A stretch of DNA of 64,000 bases, from the NCBI RefSeq assembly GCF_040639655.1, contig NZ_JBFAAI010000038.1, positions 1 through 64,000 on the forward strand, in the 5' to 3' direction. Source of the DNA: Actinoplanes sp040639655. GTDB lineage: Bacteria > Actinomycetota > Actinomycetes > Mycobacteriales > Micromonosporaceae. Within the stretch, counting starts at the first letter, position 1. Every line of letters starts with the position of its first letter. Position numbers and translations under genes: made by a program. This document shows, piece by piece, positions 1 through 8,048 of the stretch. Below the pieces are notes generated by a model. The model had not been told where the DNA came from. It saw nothing but the letters and a program-made list of their open reading frames with translations, and did not search any database.

Positions 1-86
1 GTTACATTCCGAACCCGGTAGCTAAGCCCTCCAGCGCCGATGGTACTGCACTCGGGAGGGTGTGGGAGAGTAGGACGCCGCCGGAC
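1..86 (+). rRNA. rrf: 5S ribosomal RNA, 3' part
   Basis: The window opens inside a 5S rRNA. The conserved stretch CCGAACCCGG-AGCTAAGC, then CTCCAGCGCCGATGGTACTGC, then GGGAGAGTAGGACGCCGCCGG is the classical 3' two thirds of a bacterial 5S gene. The 5' end lies outside the window. This is presumably the last gene of an rrn operon (16S-23S-5S), because an intrinsic terminator follows within about 15 bases. The exact 3' end is approximate. Confidence 0.95.
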
Positions 87-96
87 TCAACGTTAC

Positions 97-130
97 GAAA
101 GGCCCACCCGGGTGACCGGGTGGGCCTTTC
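97..130 (+). terminator. rrn operon intrinsic terminator
   Basis: A near-perfect hairpin, AAAGGCCCACCCGG / CCGGGTGGGCCTTT around a short GTGA-type loop, lies directly behind the 5S rRNA and ends in a short T run. It is best read as the rrn operon terminator. Confidence 0.9.
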
Positions 131-472
131 TGCATTCCCGGACCATGCAGCGGGCACACCCGTGCCGGCCCCTGCGGCCGAGAGCGAGAGCCGACGTGCG
201 CGAAGTTGATTCTCGGGAGGGCGAGGGCGAGGGCGACGGCGGCCGGCGGCGGGGACCTCCTACCGCGACCTCCCTACCGCGGACCCCCACGTCCACCACG
301 ACCAGGACTAGGACTAGGACCAGGACCAGGACTGAAGCGAAGGCTGGCGTGCGCGGATGTGGCGCCAGCGGCCTGAGTAAAGGCCGTTATGGTTCCGTTA
401 CGGTCAGTTGTGAACCACTGTGTCGTCGATGGCATCGCAATGAATGGATGACCTGCGGCGAAGGTGGTAGCG
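131..472. other. Intergenic, low complexity, no gene seen
   Basis: This stretch separates the rrn terminator from the lipoprotein gene. It holds a purine-rich GGCGAG-type run near 218-240 and a short tandem hexamer (ACYAGG, about 5.5 copies) at 301-334. No RNA gene or credible reading frame is visible. A TACGGT box near 396-401 might be the -10 of the lipoprotein gene, but this is weak. Confidence 0.5.
301..334. repeat. Short tandem hexamer repeat (ACYAGG)n
   Basis: About five and a half copies of ACTAGG/ACCAGG stand in tandem. No function is evident. Confidence 0.7.
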
Positions 473-1153
473 ATGCGTGGCGTTCGCATGATTCTTGCGA
501 TGACCTGCTGTGTTGCCTTGATCGGAAGTTGCTCCAGTCCTCCCAGGCAGGTGCCGGGACAGGCGTCACCCGACGGCGTCGTTGTTCTTGCCCCTTCCAC
601 CAAGCCCCCGGCGACAGCGGTCCCGGCTTCGCCTGCGGGCGCAACGTCACCTTCCCCGCGGCTCCCGCCGTCGAGCCGGCCGCCTACGAGCGCGAACCCG
701 ACGGCTGGTAGGTCGCCCGGTTCCGGGCTTGTGCTGGGTCCCTTCGGGCTCGGCAAGCTGAAGATTGGGATGACGGTCAAGAAGGCTGTCGCCACCGGCG
801 AAATCGGAGACGTGTCCGACGGTGACTGTCGTTCGGCGAATGTGAGAGCCGCTGGTTCCGAGGCCTATCAGGTGGTCTTCTCGAGAACCAAGGGCCTGGT
901 TTACATCCCGGCTTTCGGCGACATCGCCACTCCCGAGCGGATTCGGTTGGGTAGCACACCGAACGAGGTGCAGCGTGCCTACCCAGACTTCGTCTCCCGC
1001 GACGATTCCACCGGACTGGATACCGGTACCGGCACCGGCATCGGGTATTCCGGGTTCAACGACGAGTTTCTCGGCGTCCACTACTTCTTCGGTTTCAAGA
1101 ACGGCAAGCTCACCGAGCTGGCGATCGCGGGTGAGGACCTGTGCGCAGGGTGA
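473..1153 (+). CDS. Secreted lipoprotein, unknown function
   Basis: This encodes a 226-residue predicted lipoprotein. The N-terminus (MRGVRMILAMTCCVALIGSC) is a lipoprotein signal peptide whose lipobox IGSC puts the lipidated Cys near residue 20. A Pro/Ser/Ala-rich linker follows to about residue 80. A compact folded domain then begins GLGKLKIGMTVKKAVATGEI, contains Cys residues that could pair, and ends near the stop. The G-M-T-x(2)-K/E-x-V pattern resembles small BLIP/SmpA-type folds, but I cannot assign a family. ATG at 473 is preferred over GTG 464 because a GAAGG ribosome binding site lies 9 bases upstream. It stands alone between the rrn operon and a convergent gene. Likely location is the outer face of the membrane. 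Confidence 0.75.
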   Translation: MRGVRMILAMTCCVALIGSCSSPPRQVPGQASPDGVVVLAPSTKPPATAVPASPAGATSPSPRLPPSSRPPTSANPTAGRSPGSGLVLGPFGLGKLKIGMTVKKAVATGEIGDVSDGDCRSANVRAAGSEAYQVVFSRTKGLVYIPAFGDIATPERIRLGSTPNEVQRAYPDFVSRDDSTGLDTGTGTGIGYSGFNDEFLGVHYFFGFKNGKLTELAIAGEDLCAG

Positions 1154-1212
1154 TCCGATGGTGGGGACAGCGGGACGTCGGCCGCCGGACCGCCGGACCG
1201 CCGGACCGCTGA

Positions 1213-1357
1213 ACGCCGGACCGCCAGACCCGAACGCCAGACCGCCGAACGCCGGACCGTCAGGCGCCGGACGCCGGACCGCCAGACCCGAACGCCAGAC
1301 CGCCGAACGCCGGACCGCCGGACCGTCAGGCGCCGGACGCCGGACCGCCAGACCCGG
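1213..1357. repeat. 58-bp tandem repeat, 2.4 copies
   Basis: Two full copies (1213-1270 and 1271-1336, the second with an 8-bp CCGGACCG insertion) and a partial third (1337-1357) of a unit beginning ACGCCGGACCGCCAGACCC. Each unit is itself built from CCGGACCG/CCAGACCG words. The block lies in a 416-bp gap between the lipoprotein and the convergent membrane protein gene. No gene is credible in that gap; the rest of it is unstructured apart from a repeated GAGCACCGTGTCGTCAGGAC phrase near 1419-1478. Confidence 0.85.
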
Positions 1358-1569
1358 TGGCCGGATGGCCCAGGAGGTGTGTGGCGCAGGAGTGTCCTGT
1401 GGGAGATAGGCCGTGACCGAGCACCGTGTCGTCAGGACTGAGATGTCAGGCCGTCATGAGCACCGTGTCGTCAGGACCGAGGTGTTGTGTCGTCGAGGGC
1501 CGTGACCTCCAAAGAGGGAGGCACGGAGGAGCCCTGTGGGGGCGGCGGCCGGGCCAGCTGCCGAACTTG

Positions 1570-2343
1570 TCAGAGGCGGGTCTGAACGGCGGCTCGGATT
1601 TCGCGCATGAGCGGGGCGGCCTCGGACTCCGAACGATTGGGGAACATGGCCAGGGCCAGGCTTCCGTGGTCGGCCCAGCCGCAGACCGTCAGATCGCCGT
1701 CCTGCTGGGACTGGGCGACACCGCATTTCATGGTGCCGCCGAACTCGCCGGGCGCGACCTCCTTGATTCCGGTCACGGTGCTCTGTTCGTCGTTGACCAG
1801 TTCGAAAGCGGAGTCCAGGTCGCTCTCCGGGGACCAGAGCAGCGTGGTTCCGCCGAAGAACAGCACGGACTTCTCGGCGCTGTCGCTGTAGACGGCACCC
1901 ACCGCCTTGTCCATCTGGATCTCGGCGTTGAGCGCGGACTGCAGGTAGTCGGCGGTGGAGGTGGCCTGCTCGCTGTCGTCCAGGGTGAGCGAGCCGATCT
2001 TCGCCGGAGTGGACAGCGTGGTCTGGCGCTGTGAGTTCACCTGCCAGCCGAACCAGGCCAGGGTGCCCGCGCCGGCCAGGGCCACCACCAGCAGGCTCGA
2101 CAGGACGATGGTGCGTGCCGTCCGGGCCGGCGGGGCAGCGGAGTCCGGCTCGTCCGACCCGGTCAGGCTGAACGCGCTGTCACCGTCATCGGTAGCGCTG
2201 AGTTCGAAGGGCCTCTCGGTGCCGGTCGCGGCCGGTGACTGACGGTCGGACTGGTCGGCCGCGGCCGGAACGTCGAGTTCCGGCGCTTCCTCCGCCGGGG
2301 CGGGGGAAGCGGAAGAAGGCGTGTGGTGACCGCGGTCCGACAT
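1570..2343 (-). CDS. Single-pass membrane protein with C-terminal WADHGSLA-type domain
   Basis: The product is 257 residues of unknown function. Residues 1 to about 72 are acidic, Pro/Ala-rich and probably disordered. A single transmembrane helix (TIVLSSLLVVALAGAGTLAW) follows, then an extracytoplasmic domain of about 160 residues. That domain ends with two Cys (KCGVAQ and VCGWADHG) and the motif GWADHGSLALAMF. The same arrangement, including CTWADHGSLATVL, appears in the protein at 21780-23294, so the two are paralogues in one unrecognised family. The start ATG (MSDRGH) is chosen because the reading frame beyond it runs through low-complexity DNA and valS antisense. No strong ribosome binding site is visible. 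It is transcribed away from valS. Confidence 0.75.
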   Translation of the reverse strand: MSDRGHHTPSSASPAPAEEAPELDVPAAADQSDRQSPAATGTERPFELSATDDGDSAFSLTGSDEPDSAAPPARTARTIVLSSLLVVALAGAGTLAWFGWQVNSQRQTTLSTPAKIGSLTLDDSEQATSTADYLQSALNAEIQMDKAVGAVYSDSAEKSVLFFGGTTLLWSPESDLDSAFELVNDEQSTVTGIKEVAPGEFGGTMKCGVAQSQQDGDLTVCGWADHGSLALAMFPNRSESEAAPLMREIRAAVQTRL

Positions 2344-2401
2344 CAGGAAAGCGTATCTCGGGGAGGTGTGACCGCCGGTGCCGGTTCGCCGACGGCAACT
2401 C

Positions 2402-2499
2402 AAGGTGAGCCCGGTCGCCACTCCAAGTGAACCCGATCGCAAGTCGGGATGAGCCCGGCCGCCACTCGAGGTGAGCCCGGTCGCAGCTTCGGATGAGCG
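2402..2499. repeat. Imperfect ~22-24 bp tandem repeats upstream of valS
   Basis: Four degenerate copies of a unit like AGGTGAGCCCGGTCGC plus a variable tail lie between the two divergent genes, just upstream of the valS promoter. They could be mere slippage products. Their position between divergent promoters is the only hint of a role. Confidence 0.6.
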
Positions 2500-2550
2500 T
2501 CGTCGGCCGTCGGTGGGAGGTGCGATTTCGGGGTGCCCGGTACAACTCCG

Positions 2551-2562
2551 TAGACTTGTCGG
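2551..2562 (+). promoter_or_regulatory. valS -10 box, probably leaderless transcript
   Basis: TAGACT at 2551-2556 ends six bases before the GTG start of valS, the spacing expected when transcription starts at or beside the initiation codon. No ribosome binding site precedes the GTG. The -35 (TTTCGG region near 2527) is weak. Confidence 0.5.
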
Positions 2563-5202
2563 GTGACCGATGCGACCGAAACCCGTACCCCCGACAGCCG
2601 GCCCACCGGTGGCCTCTCCGCCCAGTACCAGCCGGGCGAGGTAGAGCAGCGGCGGTACGAGCGTTGGGTATCGGAGGGTTACTTCACCGCGGACCCGAAG
2701 AGTGACAAGCCGCCCTTCACCATCGTGATCCCGCCGCCGAACGTGACGGGGTCGCTGCACGTGGGCCATGCCCTCGACCACACGATCCAGGACACTCTGG
2801 TCCGGCTCAAGCGGATGCAGGGCTTCGAGGTGCTCTGGCTGCCCGGGATGGACCACGCCGGCATCGCCACGCAGAACGTCGTGGAGCGGCAGCTCGCCGC
2901 GCAGCAGCTGTCCCGGCACGACCTGGGCCGCGAGGCGTTCGTCGAGCGTGTCTGGGAGTGGAAGGCCGAGTCGGGTGGCGCGATCCTGGGCCAGATGAGG
3001 CGGCTCGGTGACTCCGCCGACTGGTCCCGTGAGCGGTTCACCATGGACGAGGGCCTCTCCCGCGCGGTTCAGACGATCTTCAAGCGGATGTACGACGACG
3101 GGCTGATCTACCGGGCCAATCGGATCATCAACTGGTGCCCGCGTTGTCTGACCGCGCTCAGCGACATCGAGGTCGAGCACAGCGACGACGAGGGCGAGCT
3201 CGTCTCGATCCGGTACGGCGAGGGGGAGAACGCGATCGTCGTCGCCACCACGCGTGCCGAGACGATGCTCGGTGACACCGCCGTGGCCGTGCACCCCGAC
3301 GACGAGCGCTACAAGCACCTGATCGGTACCGAGGTGGAGCTGCCGCTGACCGGGCGGCGCATCCCGATCGTGGCCGACGAGCACGTCGACCCGGCCTTCG
3401 GGACCGGTGCCGTGAAGGTGACGCCCGCGCACGACCCGAACGACTTCGAGATCGGCCAGCGGCACAACCTGCCGAGTCCGGCGATCATGGATGAGCGGGC
3501 GGTCATCACCGTACCCGGCCCGTTCCAAGGTCTTGATCGTTACGAAGCGCGTCCGGCTATTGTCGCCGCGCTGCGTGAGCAGGGCCGGATCGTCGCTGAG
3601 AAGCGTCCCTACCTGCACTCGGTGGGTCACTGCTCGCGGTGCAAGACGACCGTCGAGCCGCGGCTGTCGCTGCAGTGGTTCGTCAGCACCGGGCCGCTCG
3701 CGAAGGCGGCCGGTGACGCGGTGCGCGACGGCCGGGTCAAGATCGAGCCGGCGGAGCTGTCCAAGCGCTACTTCGCCTGGGTCGACAACATGCACGACTG
3801 GTGCATCTCGCGTCAGCTGTGGTGGGGTCACCGGATCCCGGTGTGGTATGGGCCGGAGGGCCAGATCGTCTGCGTCGGGCCGGACGAGCAGCCGCCGGCC
3901 GGCGAGGGCTGGCACCAGGACGAGGACGTGCTGGACACCTGGTTCTCGTCGGGCCTGTGGCCGTTCTCCACGCTGGGCTGGCCGGAGCAGACCGCCGACC
4001 TGGAGAAGTTCTACCCGACCAGCGTCCTGGTCACCGGCTACGACATCCTGTTCTTCTGGGTCGCCCGGATGATGATGTTCGGTCTCTACGCCATGGACGG
4101 CAAGCAGCCGTTCGACGTGGTCAACCTGCACGGCATGGTGCGTGACCAGTACGGCAAGAAGATGTCGAAGTCGTTCGGCAACGTCGTCGACCCGCTGGAC
4201 TGGATCGACCGGTACGGCGCCGACGCCACCCGTTTCACGCTGGCCCGCGGCGCCAACCCCGGCTCCGACGTGCCGATCAGCGAGGAGTGGTGCCAGGGCT
4301 CCCGCAACTTCTGCAACAAGCTGTGGAACGCGACCCGGTTCGCGCTGATGAACGGCGCGACCGTCGAGGGCGGCCTGCCGCCGGCGAGCGAGCTCAGCGC
4401 GATCGACAAGTGGATCCTCTCCCGGCTGCAGCACACCGTCGCCGAGGTCGATCAGCTCTTCACGACGTACGAGTACGCGAAGGTCTGTGACGCCCTCTAC
4501 CACTTCGCGTGGGACGACGTGTGCGACTGGTATCTGGAGCTCAGCAAGCCGGTGCTGGCCGGGACCGGCACGGCCGCCGACAACAGCAGGCGGGTCCTCG
4601 GGCATGTGCTCGACCAGCTGCTGCGCCTGCTGCACCCGGTGATCCCGTTCGTCACCGAGGAGCTGTGGATCGCGCTCACCGGCGGCGAGACCGTGATGAC
4701 CGCCGCGTGGCCCGCCGTCGACCAGGCACTGATCGACGACGCCGCCGAGGAGGAGCTGGCCGCCCTGCAGAAGGTGGTCACCGAGGTCCGCCGGTTCCGG
4801 TCCGACCAGGGCCTCAAGCCGAGCCAGCGGGTCACCGCCGCGCTTACCGGCCTCGGCAACGTCGGCATCGACGCGCACGAGCCGCTGATCCGCTCGCTGG
4901 CCCGGCTCGACGCGCCCGGCGCCGACTTCACCACCACCGCGACCCTTGCGGTGACCGGCGGCATCACCGTCGACCTGGACACCCGCGGCGCCATCGACGT
5001 GGCCGCCGAGCGGGCCCGTCTGGAGAAGGACCGGGCCGCGGCCGAGAAGGAGGCCACCCAGTGCCGGGCCAAGCTCGGCAACGAGGCGTTCATCGGCAAG
5101 GCTCCGGAAGCCGTCGTCACGAAGATCAAGGACCGGCTCGCGACCGCCGAGGCGGACCTGGTCCGGATCGCCGCCGCCCTCGACGCTCTCCCGGCCGCAT
5201 GA
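2563..5202 (+). CDS. valS: Valyl-tRNA synthetase
   Basis: The product charges tRNA-Val with valine in the cytoplasm (class I synthetase, 879 residues, normal length). The nucleotide-binding HIGH motif is HVGHAL near residue 66, inside PPPNVTGSLHVGH, which is diagnostic for ValRS. The KMSKS motif is KKMSKSFGNV near residue 533. The editing (CP1) domain lies between them, with TTRAETMLGDTAVAVHP. The C-terminal coiled-coil arm (AAERARLEKDRAAAEKEA) is present and ends the protein. The GTG start is favoured by the leaderless-type -10 box at 2551. Its stop overlaps the folC start (ATGA), so folC and the DUF4233 gene are translationally coupled behind it. No T-box is present here, unlike ileS. Confidence 0.97.
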   Translation: MTDATETRTPDSRPTGGLSAQYQPGEVEQRRYERWVSEGYFTADPKSDKPPFTIVIPPPNVTGSLHVGHALDHTIQDTLVRLKRMQGFEVLWLPGMDHAGIATQNVVERQLAAQQLSRHDLGREAFVERVWEWKAESGGAILGQMRRLGDSADWSRERFTMDEGLSRAVQTIFKRMYDDGLIYRANRIINWCPRCLTALSDIEVEHSDDEGELVSIRYGEGENAIVVATTRAETMLGDTAVAVHPDDERYKHLIGTEVELPLTGRRIPIVADEHVDPAFGTGAVKVTPAHDPNDFEIGQRHNLPSPAIMDERAVITVPGPFQGLDRYEARPAIVAALREQGRIVAEKRPYLHSVGHCSRCKTTVEPRLSLQWFVSTGPLAKAAGDAVRDGRVKIEPAELSKRYFAWVDNMHDWCISRQLWWGHRIPVWYGPEGQIVCVGPDEQPPAGEGWHQDEDVLDTWFSSGLWPFSTLGWPEQTADLEKFYPTSVLVTGYDILFFWVARMMMFGLYAMDGKQPFDVVNLHGMVRDQYGKKMSKSFGNVVDPLDWIDRYGADATRFTLARGANPGSDVPISEEWCQGSRNFCNKLWNATRFALMNGATVEGGLPPASELSAIDKWILSRLQHTVAEVDQLFTTYEYAKVCDALYHFAWDDVCDWYLELSKPVLAGTGTAADNSRRVLGHVLDQLLRLLHPVIPFVTEELWIALTGGETVMTAAWPAVDQALIDDAAEEELAALQKVVTEVRRFRSDQGLKPSQRVTAALTGLGNVGIDAHEPLIRSLARLDAPGADFTTTATLAVTGGITVDLDTRGAIDVAAERARLEKDRAAAEKEATQCRAKLGNEAFIGKAPEAVVTKIKDRLATAEADLVRIAAALDALPAA

Positions 5203-6527
5203 CGAACGAATACGCAGAGGTGGAAGCCGCGCTCGACAAGCGCGGCTTCACCCGCATGGTCTTCGACATGCAGAAGATCCGCGACCTGGTGGACGTGCTG
5301 GGCACCCCGCAGCGGGCCTATCCGGCCATCCACCTGACCGGCACCAACGGCAAGACCAGCACGGCCCGGATGATCGACGCGCTGCTGCAGGCGCACGGGC
5401 TGCACACCGGCCGCTACACGAGCCCGCACCTGGAGACGGTCCGCGAGCGGATCAGCCTGGACGGGGAGCCGGTCTCGGAGGAACGCTTCGTCGCCACCTA
5501 CAACGACGTGGCGCCGCTGGCCGAGCTGATCGACGCCCGCAACGCCGAGCCGCTCACCTACTTCGACATGACGACGGCCATGGCGTACGCGGCGTTCGCC
5601 GACGCGCCCGTCGACATCGCGGTCGTCGAGGTGGGGCTCGGCGGTGAGGAGGACGCCACCAACGTCATCGAGGCCGGCGTCTGCGTGCTCACCCCGATCG
5701 GGCTCGACCACACCGAGTGGCTCGGCGACACCATCGAGGACATCGCCTGGCACAAGGTCGGCATCATCCACCAGGGCGCCACCGTGATCACCGCGCTGCA
5801 GGACGAGGAGGCCATGCGGCCGATCCTGGAGCGCTGCGCCGACATGGGTGCGACCCTCGCCCGCGAGGGCAGCGAGTTCGGTGTCGTCCACCGCGCGCAG
5901 GCGGTCGGCGGGCAGGTCCTCACGCTGCAGGGGCTCGGCGGGGTCTACGACGAGATCTTCCTGCCGCTCTTCGGCGCCCACCAGGCACAGAACGCCGCCC
6001 TCGCGCTCGCGGCCGTCGAGGCGTTCCTCGGCGCGGGCCCCGGCAAACAGCTGGAGACCGACCTGGTCCGGGAAGGATTCGCCCGGGTCGACTCGCCCGG
6101 CCGGCTGGAACGGGTCCGCAGCGCGCCGACCATCCTGCTCGACGGCGCGCACAACCCGCACGGCATGGCGGCCACGGTCGCGGCGCTGGAGGAGGAGTTC
6201 ACCTTCCGGCACCTGGTCGCGGTGCTGTCGGTACTCGGCGACAAGGACGTGACCGGCCTGCTCGAACTGCTGGAACCGGTGGTCGCGCGGCTCGTGGTCA
6301 CACAGAACAGCTCACCGCGCGCCATGCCGGCCGTCGAGCTCGGCCGGCTGGCGATCGACGTCTTCGGTGAGGACCGCGTGACGGTCGCCTCGGACATGCC
6401 GGACGCCATCGCGGAAGCGGTCGTTCAGGCCGAGGAGGACTCGTCGGGCGAGTTGAGCGGCGTCGGCGTGCTCATCACCGGGTCGGTGGTCACCGTCGCC
6501 GATGCTCGGAAGCTGCTCAAACGATGA
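5199..6527 (+). CDS. folC: Folylpolyglutamate synthase / dihydrofolate synthase
   Basis: The product adds glutamate to folates (and to dihydropteroate), retaining and activating the one-carbon cofactor. It is 442 residues. The Mur-ligase-type P-loop HLTGTNGKTSTARMIDALL lies near residue 45, followed by the folate-binding loop FDMTTAMAYAAF and the C-terminal ligase domain starting DGAHNPHGM. The ATG overlaps the valS stop by four bases (ATGA), and its own stop overlaps the next start in the same way. The valS-folC-DUF4233-ndk order is typical of actinobacteria. Confidence 0.96.
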   Translation: MTNEYAEVEAALDKRGFTRMVFDMQKIRDLVDVLGTPQRAYPAIHLTGTNGKTSTARMIDALLQAHGLHTGRYTSPHLETVRERISLDGEPVSEERFVATYNDVAPLAELIDARNAEPLTYFDMTTAMAYAAFADAPVDIAVVEVGLGGEEDATNVIEAGVCVLTPIGLDHTEWLGDTIEDIAWHKVGIIHQGATVITALQDEEAMRPILERCADMGATLAREGSEFGVVHRAQAVGGQVLTLQGLGGVYDEIFLPLFGAHQAQNAALALAAVEAFLGAGPGKQLETDLVREGFARVDSPGRLERVRSAPTILLDGAHNPHGMAATVAALEEEFTFRHLVAVLSVLGDKDVTGLLELLEPVVARLVVTQNSSPRAMPAVELGRLAIDVFGEDRVTVASDMPDAIAEAVVQAEEDSSGELSGVGVLITGSVVTVADARKLLKR

Positions 6528-6919
6528 GTGGGCCGGAGGAGGACGCGATGCCGGTGGAGGGCACACCGGCTGCCGCGCCACGGCCTTCCGGTCTCAAGAA
6601 CCCTCAGGCGGCGGTACGGGGACTCGGCGCCGGGACATTGGCACTCGAGGTGATCGTGCTGCTCCTGACGGTCGCCCCGCTGGCGGTGCTGGCGGGGGAC
6701 CGTCGGGGGCCGGCGATCACGGCGGTGCTCGTCGCTTCGGTGCTGGCGATCGGCCTGGCCGGCTGCATGAAGCACAGTTGGGCCTGGACCGCCGGAGCCG
6801 TACTTCAGGGACTGCTGCTCCTCGGCGGCTTCCTGCACTGGACGGTCGCGGCGGTCGGCGTGATCTTCGGGCTGACCTGGGCGTACGCCATGCACGTCCG
6901 CCGGACCATCCTGGGCTGA
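6524..6919 (+). CDS. DUF4233 small membrane protein
   Basis: A 131-residue protein with about four membrane helices (LEVIVLLLTVAPLAVLAG; AITAVLVASVLAIGLAG; AGAVLQGLLLLGGFLHW; AVGVIFGLTWAYAMHV) after a 35-residue soluble N-terminus. It matches the DUF4233 family that habitually follows folC in actinobacteria. Biochemical role is unknown. Start overlaps the folC stop (ATGA). A second in-frame ATG (MPVEGT, 6548) is possible. Its stop is directly adjacent to the stop of the convergent SDR gene, with no room for a terminator. Confidence 0.85.
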   Translation: MSGPEEDAMPVEGTPAAAPRPSGLKNPQAAVRGLGAGTLALEVIVLLLTVAPLAVLAGDRRGPAITAVLVASVLAIGLAGCMKHSWAWTAGAVLQGLLLLGGFLHWTVAAVGVIFGLTWAYAMHVRRTILG

Positions 6920-7609
6920 TCAGGTGAGCTTGTAGAACCGGCTCGGGTCCTCGGCGAGTGACGCCTTCACCATGGCGCTCCACTCGTCGAACACGACCTC
7001 GAGCCGGTTCTCCTCGATCCCGTCGAGGGCGGCACGGACGACGTCGGCGGGATCTGCCTTCGGCCCCTGGTATCCGGCCATCATGTCGGTGTCCGCGGCG
7101 CCCAGGTGCAGGCCGGTCACCAGAGTCTTCTGCGGTGCGAGTTCGAGGCGTACGCCGTTGGTCATGTTCCATTGGGCGGCCTTCGCGGCGCCGTATGCGG
7201 TCGCACCCTCGTAGTTGAACCAGGACAACGCGGACAGCACGTTGAGGATCGCCCCGCCGCTGAGCCGCGGTGCGAACGCCCGGATCATGCGCAGCGTGCC
7301 CCAGAAGTGGGTGTCCATCTCGAGCCGGATCTTGTCGAGATCACCGGTGACCAGGTTGGTGTACGTCGTGATGCCGGCGTTGTTGATCAGCAGGGTGACG
7401 TCGGTGGCGATCCCGGCCGCCGCGGCGATCGAGGACGGGTCGAGGATGTCCAGGCGCAGGGGTTCGGCGCCCGGGATGTCAATCAGTTCGGGACGGCGGG
7501 CCGTGGCGTACACCTTGGCCGCGCCGCGCTCGAGCAACTGCTTGGTGAAGTGGCGGCCGAGGCCGCGATTCGCGCCCGTGACCAGGGCGACTGCTCCGTT
7601 GATCTGCAT
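6920..7609 (-). CDS. Short-chain dehydrogenase/reductase (SDR)
   Basis: A 229-residue classical SDR, probably an NAD(P)H-dependent oxidoreductase of unknown substrate. The Rossmann glycine motif TGANRGLG lies near residue 13, the NNAG motif (LLINNAGITTY) near residue 90, and the catalytic Tyr-x-x-x-Lys is YGAAK near residue 140 with the upstream Ser (NVLSALSWF). It is divergent from a MerR-family regulator, with an inverted repeat between them, and is probably its target. A TAGCGT -10 box ends six bases before the ATG and no ribosome binding site is present, so the mRNA looks leaderless. Confidence 0.9.
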   Translation of the reverse strand: MQINGAVALVTGANRGLGRHFTKQLLERGAAKVYATARRPELIDIPGAEPLRLDILDPSSIAAAAGIATDVTLLINNAGITTYTNLVTGDLDKIRLEMDTHFWGTLRMIRAFAPRLSGGAILNVLSALSWFNYEGATAYGAAKAAQWNMTNGVRLELAPQKTLVTGLHLGAADTDMMAGYQGPKADPADVVRAALDGIEENRLEVVFDEWSAMVKASLAEDPSRFYKLT

Positions 7610-7615
7610 GCGGCT

Positions 7616-7647
7616 ACGCTAGAACCTGACGTTGACGTCAGAGGCAA
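7616..7647 (-). promoter_or_regulatory. SDR promoter with MerR-type operator in a 20-bp spacer
   Basis: Read on the minus strand: a -35 TTGCCT (7642-7647), a 20-bp spacer, and a -10 TAGCGT (7616-7621). The spacer contains the inverted repeat CTGACG-N4-CGTCAG (7626-7641). Over-long 19-20 bp spacers filled by a dyad are the hallmark of MerR-family activated promoters, and the MerR-type gene is immediately divergent. Binding is inferred. Confidence 0.6.
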
Positions 7648-7667
7648 GTCGTGCGACGGAGGTCACC

Positions 7668-8036
7668 ATGCGGATCGGTGAGCTGGCGGATCGGGCCGGC
7701 GTCAGCGTGCGTGCGCTGCGCTACTACGAGGAGCAGGGCCTGCTGTACGCCCAGCGCAGCGGCAGCGGCCAGCGCCACTACAGCGAGCCGGCCGTCGACC
7801 GGGTGCAACTCATCCAGAATCTCTACGCGGCAGGCCTGACCAGCAAGACGATCGCCGACCTGCTGCCCTGCGTGGATGCCGGGGTCAGCACACCGGAGTC
7901 ACGCGCCATCCTGGTCGCCGAGCGCGACCGGATCGAGGCCCAGATCGCCGGGTTGACCCACGCGCGGGACCGGCTCGACGCCCTGATCACGTTGACGTCC
8001 AGCCCGCGGGCGGGGTGCGCGTACGAGCCCTCCTGA
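7668..8036 (+). CDS. MerR-family transcriptional regulator
   Basis: A 122-residue regulator. The N-terminal winged helix-turn-helix reads MRIGELADRAGVSVRALRYY, the canonical MerR signature with the RYYEEQGLL wing. A dimerisation coiled coil (RAILVAERDRIEAQIAGLTHARDRLDALITL) and a short effector tail with a single Cys (RAGCAYEPS) follow. It is likely to control the divergent SDR gene and itself. The ATG at 7668 has a GGAGG site at 7658-7662; an upstream in-frame TTG lies inside the operator and is rejected. The effector is unknown. The lone Cys and short tail do not match the MerR, CueR or SoxR metal or iron-sulfur signatures. Confidence 0.9.
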   Translation: MRIGELADRAGVSVRALRYYEEQGLLYAQRSGSGQRHYSEPAVDRVQLIQNLYAAGLTSKTIADLLPCVDAGVSTPESRAILVAERDRIEAQIAGLTHARDRLDALITLTSSPRAGCAYEPS

Positions 8037-8048
8037 GACCGGGCGGGG

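Noticed and set aside
2402..2562. A T-box or other tRNA-sensing leader before valS
   Set aside because: There is no GGTGG-type T-box core or specifier stem, and the -10 box at 2551 leaves no room for a leader.
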